Positions 35,481 through 42,372 of a stretch of DNA of 64,000 nt are shown piece by piece; positions within the stretch are counted from its first letter, which is position 1; every line of letters begins with the position of its first letter. A model generated the notes under the pieces. It was not told where the DNA came from. It made no database searches and saw nothing but the letters and a program-made list of their open reading frames with translations. The stretch covers positions 1-64,000 of the forward strand of contig NZ_BDCG01000014.1 in the NCBI RefSeq assembly GCF_001613385.1. Reading direction: 5' to 3'. Position numbers and translations under genes: made by a program. This DNA comes from Nocardia flavorosea NBRC 108225 (lineage in GTDB: Bacteria; Actinomycetota; Actinomycetes; Mycobacteriales; Mycobacteriaceae).

Positions 35481-35507
35481 CCGCTTCCTTCGCTTTCGGC
35501 GAAGCGG
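35481..35507 (+). terminator. Hairpin after the DUF4375 gene
   Basis: CCGCTTC/GAAGCGG, 7-bp stem with a 13-nt loop, starting 2 nt after the stop codon; an inner CGCTT/AAGCG alternative exists. There is no U tract, so its efficiency is uncertain. Confidence 0.45.
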
Positions 35508-35640
35508 TCAAGACACCGCTCCCGGCCCGGCGGCCGGACCGGCCGGCACCTCGAAAAATCGGATGCCCGCCCGCGACACGCGGCCTACCGTGAAGTACGG
35601 CGGCGAGCAACGGTCCGCCGTGAACGGAAGGATCGAAACA

Positions 35641-36858
35641 ATGTTTCCCGTCGAGCTGTCCGGTACCCGGGCACGGACGTTGATGTGGGCCCAGGAGAGC
35701 GAGATCGATGCCGCGGCGCTGCAACAGCTGCGCAATATCGCCCGGCTGGAGTGGGTGCACGGGGTCCGCGTCATGCCGGATGTGCACCTCGGGAAGGGTG
35801 CCACGGTCGGTTCGGTGATCGCCATGCGCGATGCGGTCGCGCCGGCGGCGGTCGGGGTCGATATAGGCTGCGGGATGGAGAGTGTGCGCACCGATCTGAC
35901 CGCGGCCGATCTGCCCGACGACCTGCGCGCGCTGCGCTCGGCGATCGAGGCGGCAGTACCGGTGGGCTTCAATGCCCACAAGAATCCCGTGCAGGTGAAC
36001 AAGCTGGCACCCGGACCGTCCGGGGTCGCCACCTCGACCCTGCGTACCGGCTGGGACCGGTTCTGGTCGGCGTTCAACGATCTCGACGAGGCCGTAGCAC
36101 CCCGGGAATCCAAGGCGCACAAGCAGTTGGGGTCGCTGGGCGGGGGCAACCATTTCATAGAGATCTGCCTCGATCAGGACGACCAGGTGTGGATCCTGCT
36201 GCACTCCGGCAGCCGCAATATCGGCAAGGAGATCGCCGAGCGGCATATGGCTGTGGCGCGCAAGCTCCCGCATAACCAGAACCTGGTCGACCGGGACCTG
36301 GCGGTGTTCCTTGCGAACACCGCCGAGATGACGGCCTACCGGCACGATCTGACCTGGGCGCAGGAGTACGCGGCCCGCAACCGCGCGGTCATGCTGGCGC
36401 TGGTGTCCGAGGCGGTGCGCAAGCAGTTCCCCACCCGCGATGTCCGGTTCGATACACCGGTGAGCTGTCATCACAACTATGTGGCGGAGGAGAAGATCGA
36501 CGGTGTCCCGATGCTCGTGACCCGCAAGGGCGCAGTCCGAGCGGGCGCAGGCGATATGGCCCTGATCCCTGGCTCGATGGGAACGCGTTCGTACGTGGTG
36601 CGCGGTAAGGGGAACCCGGATTCGTTCCAGTCCGCGTCGCACGGCGCAGGCCGGCGGATGAGCCGCAATGCCGCCAAGCGGCAGTTCAGCGTCGCGGATC
36701 TGGTCGCCCAGACCGAGGGCGTGGAGTCGCGTAAGGACGCAGGTGTCCTGGACGAGATCCCGGCCGCCTACAAGAACATCGACGACGTGATCGAGGCGCA
36801 GCACGATCTCGTCGATGTGGTGGCGACCCTGCGTCAGGTGCTCTGCGTGAAGGGCTGA
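35641..36858 (+). CDS. rtcB: RNA-splicing ligase RtcB
   Basis: Protein of 405 aa from ATG 35641 with GAAGGA upstream; the frame continues to 35563. It joins 2',3'-cyclic phosphate or 3'-phosphate RNA ends to 5'-OH ends using GTP and Mn2+. Metal and active-site segments are MPDVHLGKGATVGSV, GVDIGCGMESV, GGGNHFIEICLD, HSGSRNIGKE and SASHGAGRRMSR, which carries the guanylylated His. All key residues are present. No archease, rtcA or rtcR is adjacent. Confidence 0.94.
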   Translation: MFPVELSGTRARTLMWAQESEIDAAALQQLRNIARLEWVHGVRVMPDVHLGKGATVGSVIAMRDAVAPAAVGVDIGCGMESVRTDLTAADLPDDLRALRSAIEAAVPVGFNAHKNPVQVNKLAPGPSGVATSTLRTGWDRFWSAFNDLDEAVAPRESKAHKQLGSLGGGNHFIEICLDQDDQVWILLHSGSRNIGKEIAERHMAVARKLPHNQNLVDRDLAVFLANTAEMTAYRHDLTWAQEYAARNRAVMLALVSEAVRKQFPTRDVRFDTPVSCHHNYVAEEKIDGVPMLVTRKGAVRAGAGDMALIPGSMGTRSYVVRGKGNPDSFQSASHGAGRRMSRNAAKRQFSVADLVAQTEGVESRKDAGVLDEIPAAYKNIDDVIEAQHDLVDVVATLRQVLCVKG

Positions 36859-36862
36859 GCAT

Positions 36863-36891
36863 GCGGCGGACCGGACCCAGCGGTCCGCCGC
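36863..36891 (+). terminator. Terminator of rtcB
   Basis: Perfect 11-bp stem GCGGCGGACCG/CGGTCCGCCGC with a 7-nt loop, starting 4 nt after the rtcB stop in the convergent gap. The rest of the gap (36892-37052) shows nothing else. Confidence 0.75.
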
Positions 36892-37052
36892 GTTCCCGGT
36901 CGGTCGTGACGGTCGGCCGGGTACGCGGCGTAGCCCTACAGCGGTGCGCAGCCGGTTGCTCCGCCTGCGGCGTATGGCCCCGACTCGACACCCACGGGAG
37001 AGTCGTACGCAGCTGCCCTCGGAGCCGCCGCCGCGAGCGGTCGGAGCGATAA

Positions 37053-37541
37053 TTATCCTGCGAGTCTGCGGCGCAGCAGCACAGCGGTGAGTCCGGCACC
37101 GAAAAGCAGCGCTCCGATCAACAGCACGACCCCGCCCGACAACCAGCTGTGCAGCGCATGGTCGAGGTCGGTGGGCACACCGGGCACCGCTGAGATCAAC
37201 CGATAGGTGTTGTCGGGTATCACGATCTGGACCACCCCGGGCAGGATTCCCCACACCAGCCCCGCGGCCATAGCCGCCACCGGCACGGCGACGGCGAGCG
37301 CCGCGACGGCCAGTAGCAGGACCGCGCCGAGCACGGACTGGACCGGGGCCAGCCAGCGATCGGTGGCGTCCCACCATCGCCCGGTGAGGACGGCGCCGTT
37401 CGCCGCTGTACCGATCGCCACCGGTGTGAGTATCAGCGCGCCCAGAGTCGCTGCTACTGCACGCAGAGGTCTCACAGGGAAGCGACCGTTCGCGTCCGCA
37501 TCTCTCCGATCAGCACGGTCCCGCTCGACGAGTTCGGTCAT
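37053..37541 (-). CDS. Four-helix membrane protein of unknown function
   Basis: Protein of 162 aa from ATG 37541, chosen because GGAGGAG lies 6 nt upstream; the frame reaches 37664. Residues 1-25 are charged, then about four hydrophobic segments follow: AVAATLGALILTPVAIG, SVLGAVLLLAVAALAVAV, AAMAAGLVWGILPGVVQIV and VVLLIGALLFGAGLTAVL. It ends RRRLAG, placing the C-terminus in the cytoplasm. No family is recognised. Confidence 0.65.
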   Translation of the reverse strand: MTELVERDRADRRDADANGRFPVRPLRAVAATLGALILTPVAIGTAANGAVLTGRWWDATDRWLAPVQSVLGAVLLLAVAALAVAVPVAAMAAGLVWGILPGVVQIVIPDNTYRLISAVPGVPTDLDHALHSWLSGGVVLLIGALLFGAGLTAVLLRRRLAG

Positions 37542-37696
37542 CCAGCACTCCTCCGGGACGGTCGGCATTTGATCGCGGTGCCATTGTCGCTGCCGCGGGC
37601 CCCGCTCCGACAACTCGCCACCCCGGCGGGGCCATCGCTCACCGCGCGGTAACGGTCCGGCCACTCGGCAGCGGCGGAACCCGGAACACGACCCTA

Positions 37697-37740
37697 TTGA
37701 CTAGTTATCAGTCGATGCATACTCTTATTTATCATTCGAT
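37697..37740 (+). promoter_or_regulatory. Promoter with two operator repeats for the DoxX gene
   Basis: TTGACT (37697-37702) and TACTCT (37720-37725) are 17 bp apart. Two copies of TTATCA(G/T)TCGAT lie at 37705-37716, between -35 and -10, and at 37729-37740, over the expected transcription start. The second reads as TTATC-N4-GATAA, a short palindrome. The 24-bp spacing suggests two repressor dimers on one DNA face or partly offset. The region is AT-rich against the window average. Confidence 0.65.
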
Positions 37741-37750
37741 AACAACAACT

Positions 37751-37768
37751 ATTCGGGTCCGCCCGAAT
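37751..37768 (+). promoter_or_regulatory. Leader hairpin of the DoxX gene
   Basis: Perfect inverted repeat ATTCGGG-TCCG-CCCGAAT in the predicted 5' leader, 20 nt before the ATG. It could affect translation or be another protein site. Confidence 0.45.
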
Positions 37769-37788
37769 CTCCTTTCCTAGGGATCCCC

Positions 37789-38346
37789 ATGTTCGGAACA
37801 CTCATGATGTTCGTCGTCCCCACCCTCGTTCTCCGCCTGCTCGGCCTGGCCGGCGTACGCCGATTCGCCACCTGGCGGGGCGCCGCCGCGCACGGGCTGG
37901 CTTTCCTGTTCACCATGACCGGGCTGGCGCATTTCGTGCCCGATTCGGTCACCGTCATGCCCAGCCACAGCGATCTCGTGGCGATGGTCCCCAGCGCCAT
38001 ACCGTTCCCGGAATTCGCCGTGTATGCGACGGGTGTCCTGGAGTTGGCCGGTGCCGCCGGCCTGCTGTTCGCCGGTACTCGCCGCTGGGCCGGGCTCGGG
38101 CTCGCCGTCCTACTGGTCGCGATGGTCCCGGCGAATATCTACGCGGCAGTCGAGGACATCCCGCTCAACGGCGAACCACCCACACCGCTGTGGTTCCGGA
38201 TCCCCGAGCAGATCGTGTACATCGCCGCCGCACTTTGGATTGCGCAGGCGCTGCCCGTGCTCCGGGACAGCCGCAACCAACCCGAGCCGCCCACGGTCGC
38301 CGACCCGGGCACCACCACCCCTGCCGTGCAGCGAGGAGGCCACTGA
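37789..38346 (+). CDS. DoxX-family membrane protein
   Basis: Protein of 185 aa with four to five membrane helices. The FTMTGLAHFVPDSV and FAVYATGVLELAGAAGLLFA stretches match DoxX/DoxD-like proteins, several of which take part in thiol or redox homeostasis in mycobacteria. AGGGA lies 5 nt before the ATG. The C-terminal 25 residues are a Pro/Thr-rich soluble tail. The strong promoter with paired operators indicates inducible expression; the repressor is not adjacent. Confidence 0.75.
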   Translation: MFGTLMMFVVPTLVLRLLGLAGVRRFATWRGAAAHGLAFLFTMTGLAHFVPDSVTVMPSHSDLVAMVPSAIPFPEFAVYATGVLELAGAAGLLFAGTRRWAGLGLAVLLVAMVPANIYAAVEDIPLNGEPPTPLWFRIPEQIVYIAAALWIAQALPVLRDSRNQPEPPTVADPGTTTPAVQRGGH

Positions 38347-38388
38347 ATCGCCGTGCGGTGCGGGAGAAGTCCTGCACCACACCGAGGA

Positions 38389-39144
38389 TCAGCCCTGCGG
38401 AGTCGGTACGAGGACCAATTCGGCGATATTGAGCCGCGCCGGAACCGAGGTCGCGAAGGCGATCGCCTCGGCGATATCCCCCGGCTCCAGAATAGTCATC
38501 GACGAGCGCCATTCGTCCAACTGCTCGCGCTGCGCCTCCCAGCTCATCCCGGCACCGAGTTCGGTACCCACGAAACCGGGCTCGACACTCTTCACCCGCA
38601 CACCTCGTGGCCCGTACTCAGCCCGCATATTCCGGGTGAGATGCGCGACCGCGGCCTTGGTGGCGCAGTAGACGGCATATTCGGGAAAGATCGCATGCCC
38701 GCCGATCGACCCCACCAGCACCAGATCGGCCCGCCGGCCGTCGCCCGCCGCCGCGAGCAGATCGTCGATGAATACCCGCGCCGTGTACAGCAACCCGGTC
38801 ACGTTGGTGCCGACCATCTGCTCCCACTCCCCGACTTCCGCGGATTCGAACGGCGCGCCGAGCATGACACCTGCGTTCGCCACCACCAGATCCACCGGCC
38901 CGAGGGCAGCCCGGATCGTGGCGGCCGCATCGCGCACCGAGTCCCGGTCCGCCACATCGGCGACCACTGCCACGGCGGCACCGCCGATCTCGGCCGCCAG
39001 TTCCTCGATACGTTCCTTGCGCCGGCCCAGCAACGCGACCCTGGCCCCGTCTGCGGCCAACCGCCGCGCAGTGGCGGCGCCGATTCCACTGGATGCTCCA
39101 GTCACTACCGCGACCCGGACGTTCAGATTCTCGTTGTTCGTCAT
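38389..39144 (-). CDS. Short-chain dehydrogenase/reductase
   Basis: Protein of 251 aa (ATG 39144; a GTG two codons upstream is possible). The NAD(P) motif is VVTGASSGIGAATARRLAADG, the structural NAG is VVANAGV, and the catalytic S-Y-K is GSIGGHAIFPEYAVYCATK. ALLGRRKERI after strand beta-2 favours NADP. It is divergent from an XRE-type regulator with a shared palindromic operator, so the regulator likely controls it. The substrate is unknown. Confidence 0.9.
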   Translation of the reverse strand: MTNNENLNVRVAVVTGASSGIGAATARRLAADGARVALLGRRKERIEELAAEIGGAAVAVVADVADRDSVRDAAATIRAALGPVDLVVANAGVMLGAPFESAEVGEWEQMVGTNVTGLLYTARVFIDDLLAAAGDGRRADLVLVGSIGGHAIFPEYAVYCATKAAVAHLTRNMRAEYGPRGVRVKSVEPGFVGTELGAGMSWEAQREQLDEWRSSMTILEPGDIAEAIAFATSVPARLNIAELVLVPTPQG

Positions 39145-39174
39145 GTGCACAACATTCGCCCCGCGTGCCGGTCG

Positions 39175-39200
39175 CTACCAGGTCGCGGGTTTCCTGGTAG
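39175..39200. promoter_or_regulatory. Operator between SDR and XRE regulator genes
   Basis: Perfect 8-bp inverted repeat CTACCAGG (39175-39182) and CCTGGTAG (39193-39200), separated by 10 bp, in the 101-bp divergent intergenic region. It is the expected binding site for the adjacent HTH regulator, controlling itself and the reductase. Confidence 0.7.
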
Positions 39201-39245
39201 TCGCAGGGCCACCCGGCCCGGCCGCCCTGCGCATACCCTGAAAAC

Positions 39246-40115
39246 ATGAATTCGGACAACCGTTTGGGTGCGTTCCTGCGGGCCCGCCGCGAACTGGTCC
39301 GGCCGGAGGAATTCGGGCTGCCCGGCGGTGGCCGGCGCCGGGTCGCGGGGTTGCGGCGCGAAGAGCTCGCGATGCTCGCCGGCGTGAGCGCCGACTATTA
39401 CGTGCGGCTCGAACAGGGTCGCGATAAACATCCGTCCGAGCAGGTCGTCACGGCACTGGCCCGGGTGTTCTCACTGGACGACGAAGGAACTGCCCACCTG
39501 CGGGAACTGGCCCGGCCCACCGCGGCACGGCCGCGTACGCCGCGGCGCCCGGAACGAGTGACTCCCGGCCTGCTGCGGTTGATGGACGCGTGGTCTCACA
39601 CTCCAGCGGTGGTGCTGGGCCGGCACCTGGACGTTCTGGCCGCGAACCCGCTGGCGGCCGCGGTGAACGCCTGCTCGGTCCCGGGCGTCAACCAGGTACG
39701 GATGGTCTTCCTGGACCCCCGCGCCCGCGACGTGTTCCCGAACTGGACCCAGATCGCCGCGGATACGGTGGCGAGCCTGCGGGCGACCGCGGGCACCGAC
39801 CTCGACGATCCCCGCCTCACCGAACTAGTCGGCGAACTCTCACTCAAAAGCGACGAGTTCCGCCGGTTGTGGGCACGCCATGAGGTCCGGGCGAAAACTT
39901 CCGGGGTCAAACAGTTCCACAACGAGATGGTCGGGGAGCTGACACTGGCCTACGAGAGTTTCGCGGTGAGCGGGGCGCCCGGGCAGTTGCTCATCGCCTA
40001 TCACGCCGAACCCGGGTCACTCTCGGAACGTTCACTCGCGCTGCTCGGCAGCCTGATCGCGGACGGCGCTCCCGGGGTGGAGTCCCGCCGGGCCGGGACC
40101 TCCGCCGGGCCGTAG
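39246..40115 (+). CDS. XRE-family regulator with MmyB-like ligand domain
   Basis: Protein of 289 aa. Residues 1-80 form a helix-turn-helix: LGAFLRARRELVRPEEFGLP, RRVAGLRREELAMLAGVSAD and YYVRLEQGRDKHPSEQVVTA. Residues 105-270 are the MmyB-like ligand-binding domain (LMDAWSHTPAVVLGRHLDVL, AANPLAAAVN, NWTQIAADTVASLR), thought to bind hydrophobic ligands in this family. TACCCT (39234-39239) ends 6 nt before the ATG, so it is probably leaderless. It is divergent from the SDR and likely autoregulated through the operator at 39175-39200. Confidence 0.9.
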   Translation: MNSDNRLGAFLRARRELVRPEEFGLPGGGRRRVAGLRREELAMLAGVSADYYVRLEQGRDKHPSEQVVTALARVFSLDDEGTAHLRELARPTAARPRTPRRPERVTPGLLRLMDAWSHTPAVVLGRHLDVLAANPLAAAVNACSVPGVNQVRMVFLDPRARDVFPNWTQIAADTVASLRATAGTDLDDPRLTELVGELSLKSDEFRRLWARHEVRAKTSGVKQFHNEMVGELTLAYESFAVSGAPGQLLIAYHAEPGSLSERSLALLGSLIADGAPGVESRRAGTSAGP

Positions 40116-40123
40116 GGGCCGAA

Positions 40124-40620
40124 TCAGGCCGACAGCTCGCCGGCGATTTTCTCCACCCGGCGAGCCCGGGTTTCGGGCCGTTTGGCCGATTCGACCGCGA
40201 TTACGTGCGCGCGTTGTTTGCTGTAGGAGAGCGCATCGAAACAGGCCGACGCCGCGCGCCGTATCGCCGAAGCCGGCCCAGCACCCGCTGCTCGGCACTT
40301 CCCGCGCCCCCGAGGCCCCCGGCCAGTGCGGCGGCCAGATCGCCGGGGACTGTGACAGTACGTTCCGACGTATCGAGTTCGACGTCGACCGTGACGGTCT
40401 CGCCCGCCGACACACCGGCCGCGTTCCTGTTCTCGGCGCTCAACGGGAGCATGTACTCCCCGCCGTAGACCGCGACGGTGCTGCGGTACGTATGACCACC
40501 GATCCGGACTGCCACCTTGGGTTTCTTCCCGCTGCCCAACTCCTCGACCACAGGGGCGGGCACCCGGAAACCGGTGGCGGTCTTACCGGCGAGTTCGATC
40601 ACGGTGTCGAAGGTGAGCAT
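40124..40620 (-). pseudogene. Frameshifted DUF1905/YdeI-like gene
   Basis: From ATG 40620 (GGAAGGA 5 nt upstream) the frame reads MLTFDTVIELAGKTATGFRV, a DUF1905 domain, through DVELDTSERTVTVPGDLAAA. The expected C-terminal YdeI motif is in a different frame: CFDALSYSKQRAHVIAVESA then KRPETRARRVEKIAGELSA, stopping at 40124. The total span of 497 nt is not a multiple of three. The shift falls at about 40250-40340 in a Gly/Arg-rich, GC-rich stretch longer than expected. A sequencing error is the alternative to real decay. Confidence 0.65.
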
Positions 40621-40689
40621 CTGTGTCCTTCCCGCCGACTCGTCGTGTATCGGCCGGCCTAAACGCGCCGCGGCCGTTAGGGTCGGTGA

Positions 40690-41652
40690 ATGGGCAGCGG
40701 CACGGGCGCGGCAGTGGAGCTGACAGTGGGCGACCGCGAGGTGCGGATCACCAACCCCGACCGGGTCTACTTCCCGGAAAGCGGCATCACCAAGCTTGAT
40801 CTGGTGCAGTACTACCTGAGCGTGGGCGACGGGATCGTCAACGCACTGCGCGACCGGCCGTGCATGCTGCACCGATTCCCGAAAGGCCTCGCGGGCGACA
40901 AGGTGCACCAGAAGCGGCTACCGGCCGGTGCGCCGGAGTGGGTGCCCACGGTGCGGGTGTTCTTCCCCCGCTACAACCGGCACGCCGACGAACTCTGTGT
41001 GCGGGAACTGGCCGATGTGGTGTGGGCGGTGCAGATGTCGACGGTGGAATTCCACCCTTGGAACTCCCGCCGGGCCGATACCGAATGCCCCGACGAATGG
41101 CGGATCGATCTGGATCCCATGCCGGATTGCCCCTGGTCGCGGGTGCAGCGGGTGGCCGGGGTGGTGCAGGAGGTGCTGGACGAGATCGGCGCGGTGGGCT
41201 GGCCGAAAACGTCCGGGGGCTCCGGTTTGCACGTGTATGTCCGGATCGCTCCCGAGCACGGGTTCCAGCAGGTGCGCCGGGCAGCGCTGGCCTTCGCGAA
41301 GGAGGTGGAGCGCCGCGCACCCGACGATGTGACCACCACCTGGTGGCGCCGCGACCGCGATCCCGAACTGCTGTTCATCGACTACAACCAGAACGCTCGC
41401 GACCACACCATCGCCGCCGCCTATTCGGTACGCGGCGTCCCGGCCGCCACCGTATCAACCCCGGTGACCTGGGACGAGGTACCGGATATCCATCCCCGCG
41501 ATTTCACCGTCGCCACCGTCCCCGGCCGCTACCGCGAGCTGGGCGATCTGCACGCCGGTATCGACGACGCGGTCTTCGATCTCGCCCAGCTCATCGACTG
41601 GGCCGATCGCGACGAGGTCGACCTCGATGAGGACGCCGACACGTCCCCCTAG
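40690..41652 (+). CDS. LigD-type polymerase domain protein
   Basis: Stand-alone DNA ligase D polymerase (PolDom) of 320 aa, from the archaeo-eukaryotic primase superfamily. Key segments are ITNPDRVYFPESGITKLDLV, CMLHRFPKGLAGDKVHQKR, VEFHPWNSR, the catalytic RIDLDPMPD and KTSGGSGLHVYVRI, with the third acidic residue in LLFIDYNQNARDHTI. Lacking ligase and nuclease domains, it resembles the mycobacterial PolD1/PolD2 group. TAGGGT (40678-40683) ends 6 nt before the ATG. No ku gene is adjacent. A role in repair synthesis or ribonucleotide fill-in is likely. Confidence 0.88.
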   Translation: MGSGTGAAVELTVGDREVRITNPDRVYFPESGITKLDLVQYYLSVGDGIVNALRDRPCMLHRFPKGLAGDKVHQKRLPAGAPEWVPTVRVFFPRYNRHADELCVRELADVVWAVQMSTVEFHPWNSRRADTECPDEWRIDLDPMPDCPWSRVQRVAGVVQEVLDEIGAVGWPKTSGGSGLHVYVRIAPEHGFQQVRRAALAFAKEVERRAPDDVTTTWWRRDRDPELLFIDYNQNARDHTIAAAYSVRGVPAATVSTPVTWDEVPDIHPRDFTVATVPGRYRELGDLHAGIDDAVFDLAQLIDWADRDEVDLDEDADTSP

Positions 41653-41675
41653 AGGGCTCGACGAATACTGCCGAC

Positions 41676-42068
41676 CTATACCTTGACGATCTTGATCCGT
41701 GGTCCACACAGCATCGTGAGATCCTCCGGATCGGAGGTCAGGATTGTCACCGGCGGCTCGGCGGCTCGGGCGACGGCAGCCAAAGCCGCATCGATCGCAT
41801 ATTTGTGTCCACTCAGCGTGTTCGACCGGAGAAGTTCCGCCGCAGCATCGCTGACGGCGCGACCGACGCCGTGAACGTCGATCCGGGACAGGACCCACCT
41901 TATCCTGGCGGGATGTACACGGTCGTACTCGGCTTCCAAGCGGGTCATCGCAGTGGTGCCGACACGAATTCCTTCTTGCCGGGCGGCTTCGATCCGAATT
42001 GTCGTCGCACGATCTCCCTGATACAGCTTCGACAACCCTGCACAGTCCAACAAAAGAGTGCCAGGCAT
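41676..42068 (-). CDS. PIN-domain toxin, VapC-like
   Basis: Protein of 130 aa. PIN-domain acidic residues are in place: D8 (LLLDCAG), E45 (MTRLEAEYD), D93 (KYAIDAALA) and D113 (TSDPEDL). Its ATG shares a base with the antitoxin stop (TGATG overlap). Such toxins cleave tRNA or other RNA when released from the antitoxin. The pair is intact, so it is probably active. Confidence 0.85.
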   Translation of the reverse strand: MPGTLLLDCAGLSKLYQGDRATTIRIEAARQEGIRVGTTAMTRLEAEYDRVHPARIRWVLSRIDVHGVGRAVSDAAAELLRSNTLSGHKYAIDAALAAVARAAEPPVTILTSDPEDLTMLCGPRIKIVKV

Positions 42069-42319
42069 CAGACAGCAGCCCCCGCCGGCCCGTCGGCATC
42101 ATGACGGAGTTCGGCCCTGGCGCAGTCGATCTCCTCCTGGCTCAACGGCTCGTTATCTTTCGTGTAGTCCTCGACAAGCTCGGAAAGCTTGTCCATCGCC
42201 ACCCGCTGTTCGAGGGCGTCGGCGATATAGGCAGAAAACCCGCCGGGCCCCACCTGTGCACGCACGGTCTCGGCCAAGTCTTCGGGCAAGCTGACCGAAT
42301 ACTTCCTGCTCCCACTCAT
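42068..42319 (-). CDS. Ribbon-helix-helix antitoxin, VapB-like
   Basis: Acidic protein of 83 aa. The N-terminal RKYSVSLPEDLAETVRAQV is a ribbon-helix-helix DNA-binding unit, and the C-terminal half (LSQEEIDCARAEL) should bind the PIN toxin. The ATG lies 6 nt after a TAGCAT -10 embedded in the palindrome at 42321-42349, giving a leaderless, self-repressed operon. Confidence 0.82.
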   Translation of the reverse strand: MSGSRKYSVSLPEDLAETVRAQVGPGGFSAYIADALEQRVAMDKLSELVEDYTKDNEPLSQEEIDCARAELRHDADGPAGAAV

Positions 42320-42320
42320 T

Positions 42321-42349
42321 CATCGATGCTACCACCGGTAGCATCGATG
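42321..42349 (-). promoter_or_regulatory. Autoregulatory operator/promoter of the toxin-antitoxin pair
   Basis: Perfect 13-bp inverted repeat CATCGATGCTACC (42321-42333) and GGTAGCATCGATG (42337-42349), separated by 3 bp. The -10 TAGCAT lies within the arm nearest the antitoxin ATG, so repressor binding would block RNA polymerase directly. Confidence 0.8.
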
Positions 42350-42372
42350 ACTTCGAGTTCAGTTCGGCCGAC

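Noticed and set aside
35458..37377. Minus-strand open frame of 639 codons opposite rtcB
   Set aside because: It is a shadow of rtcB, which is complete on the plus strand.
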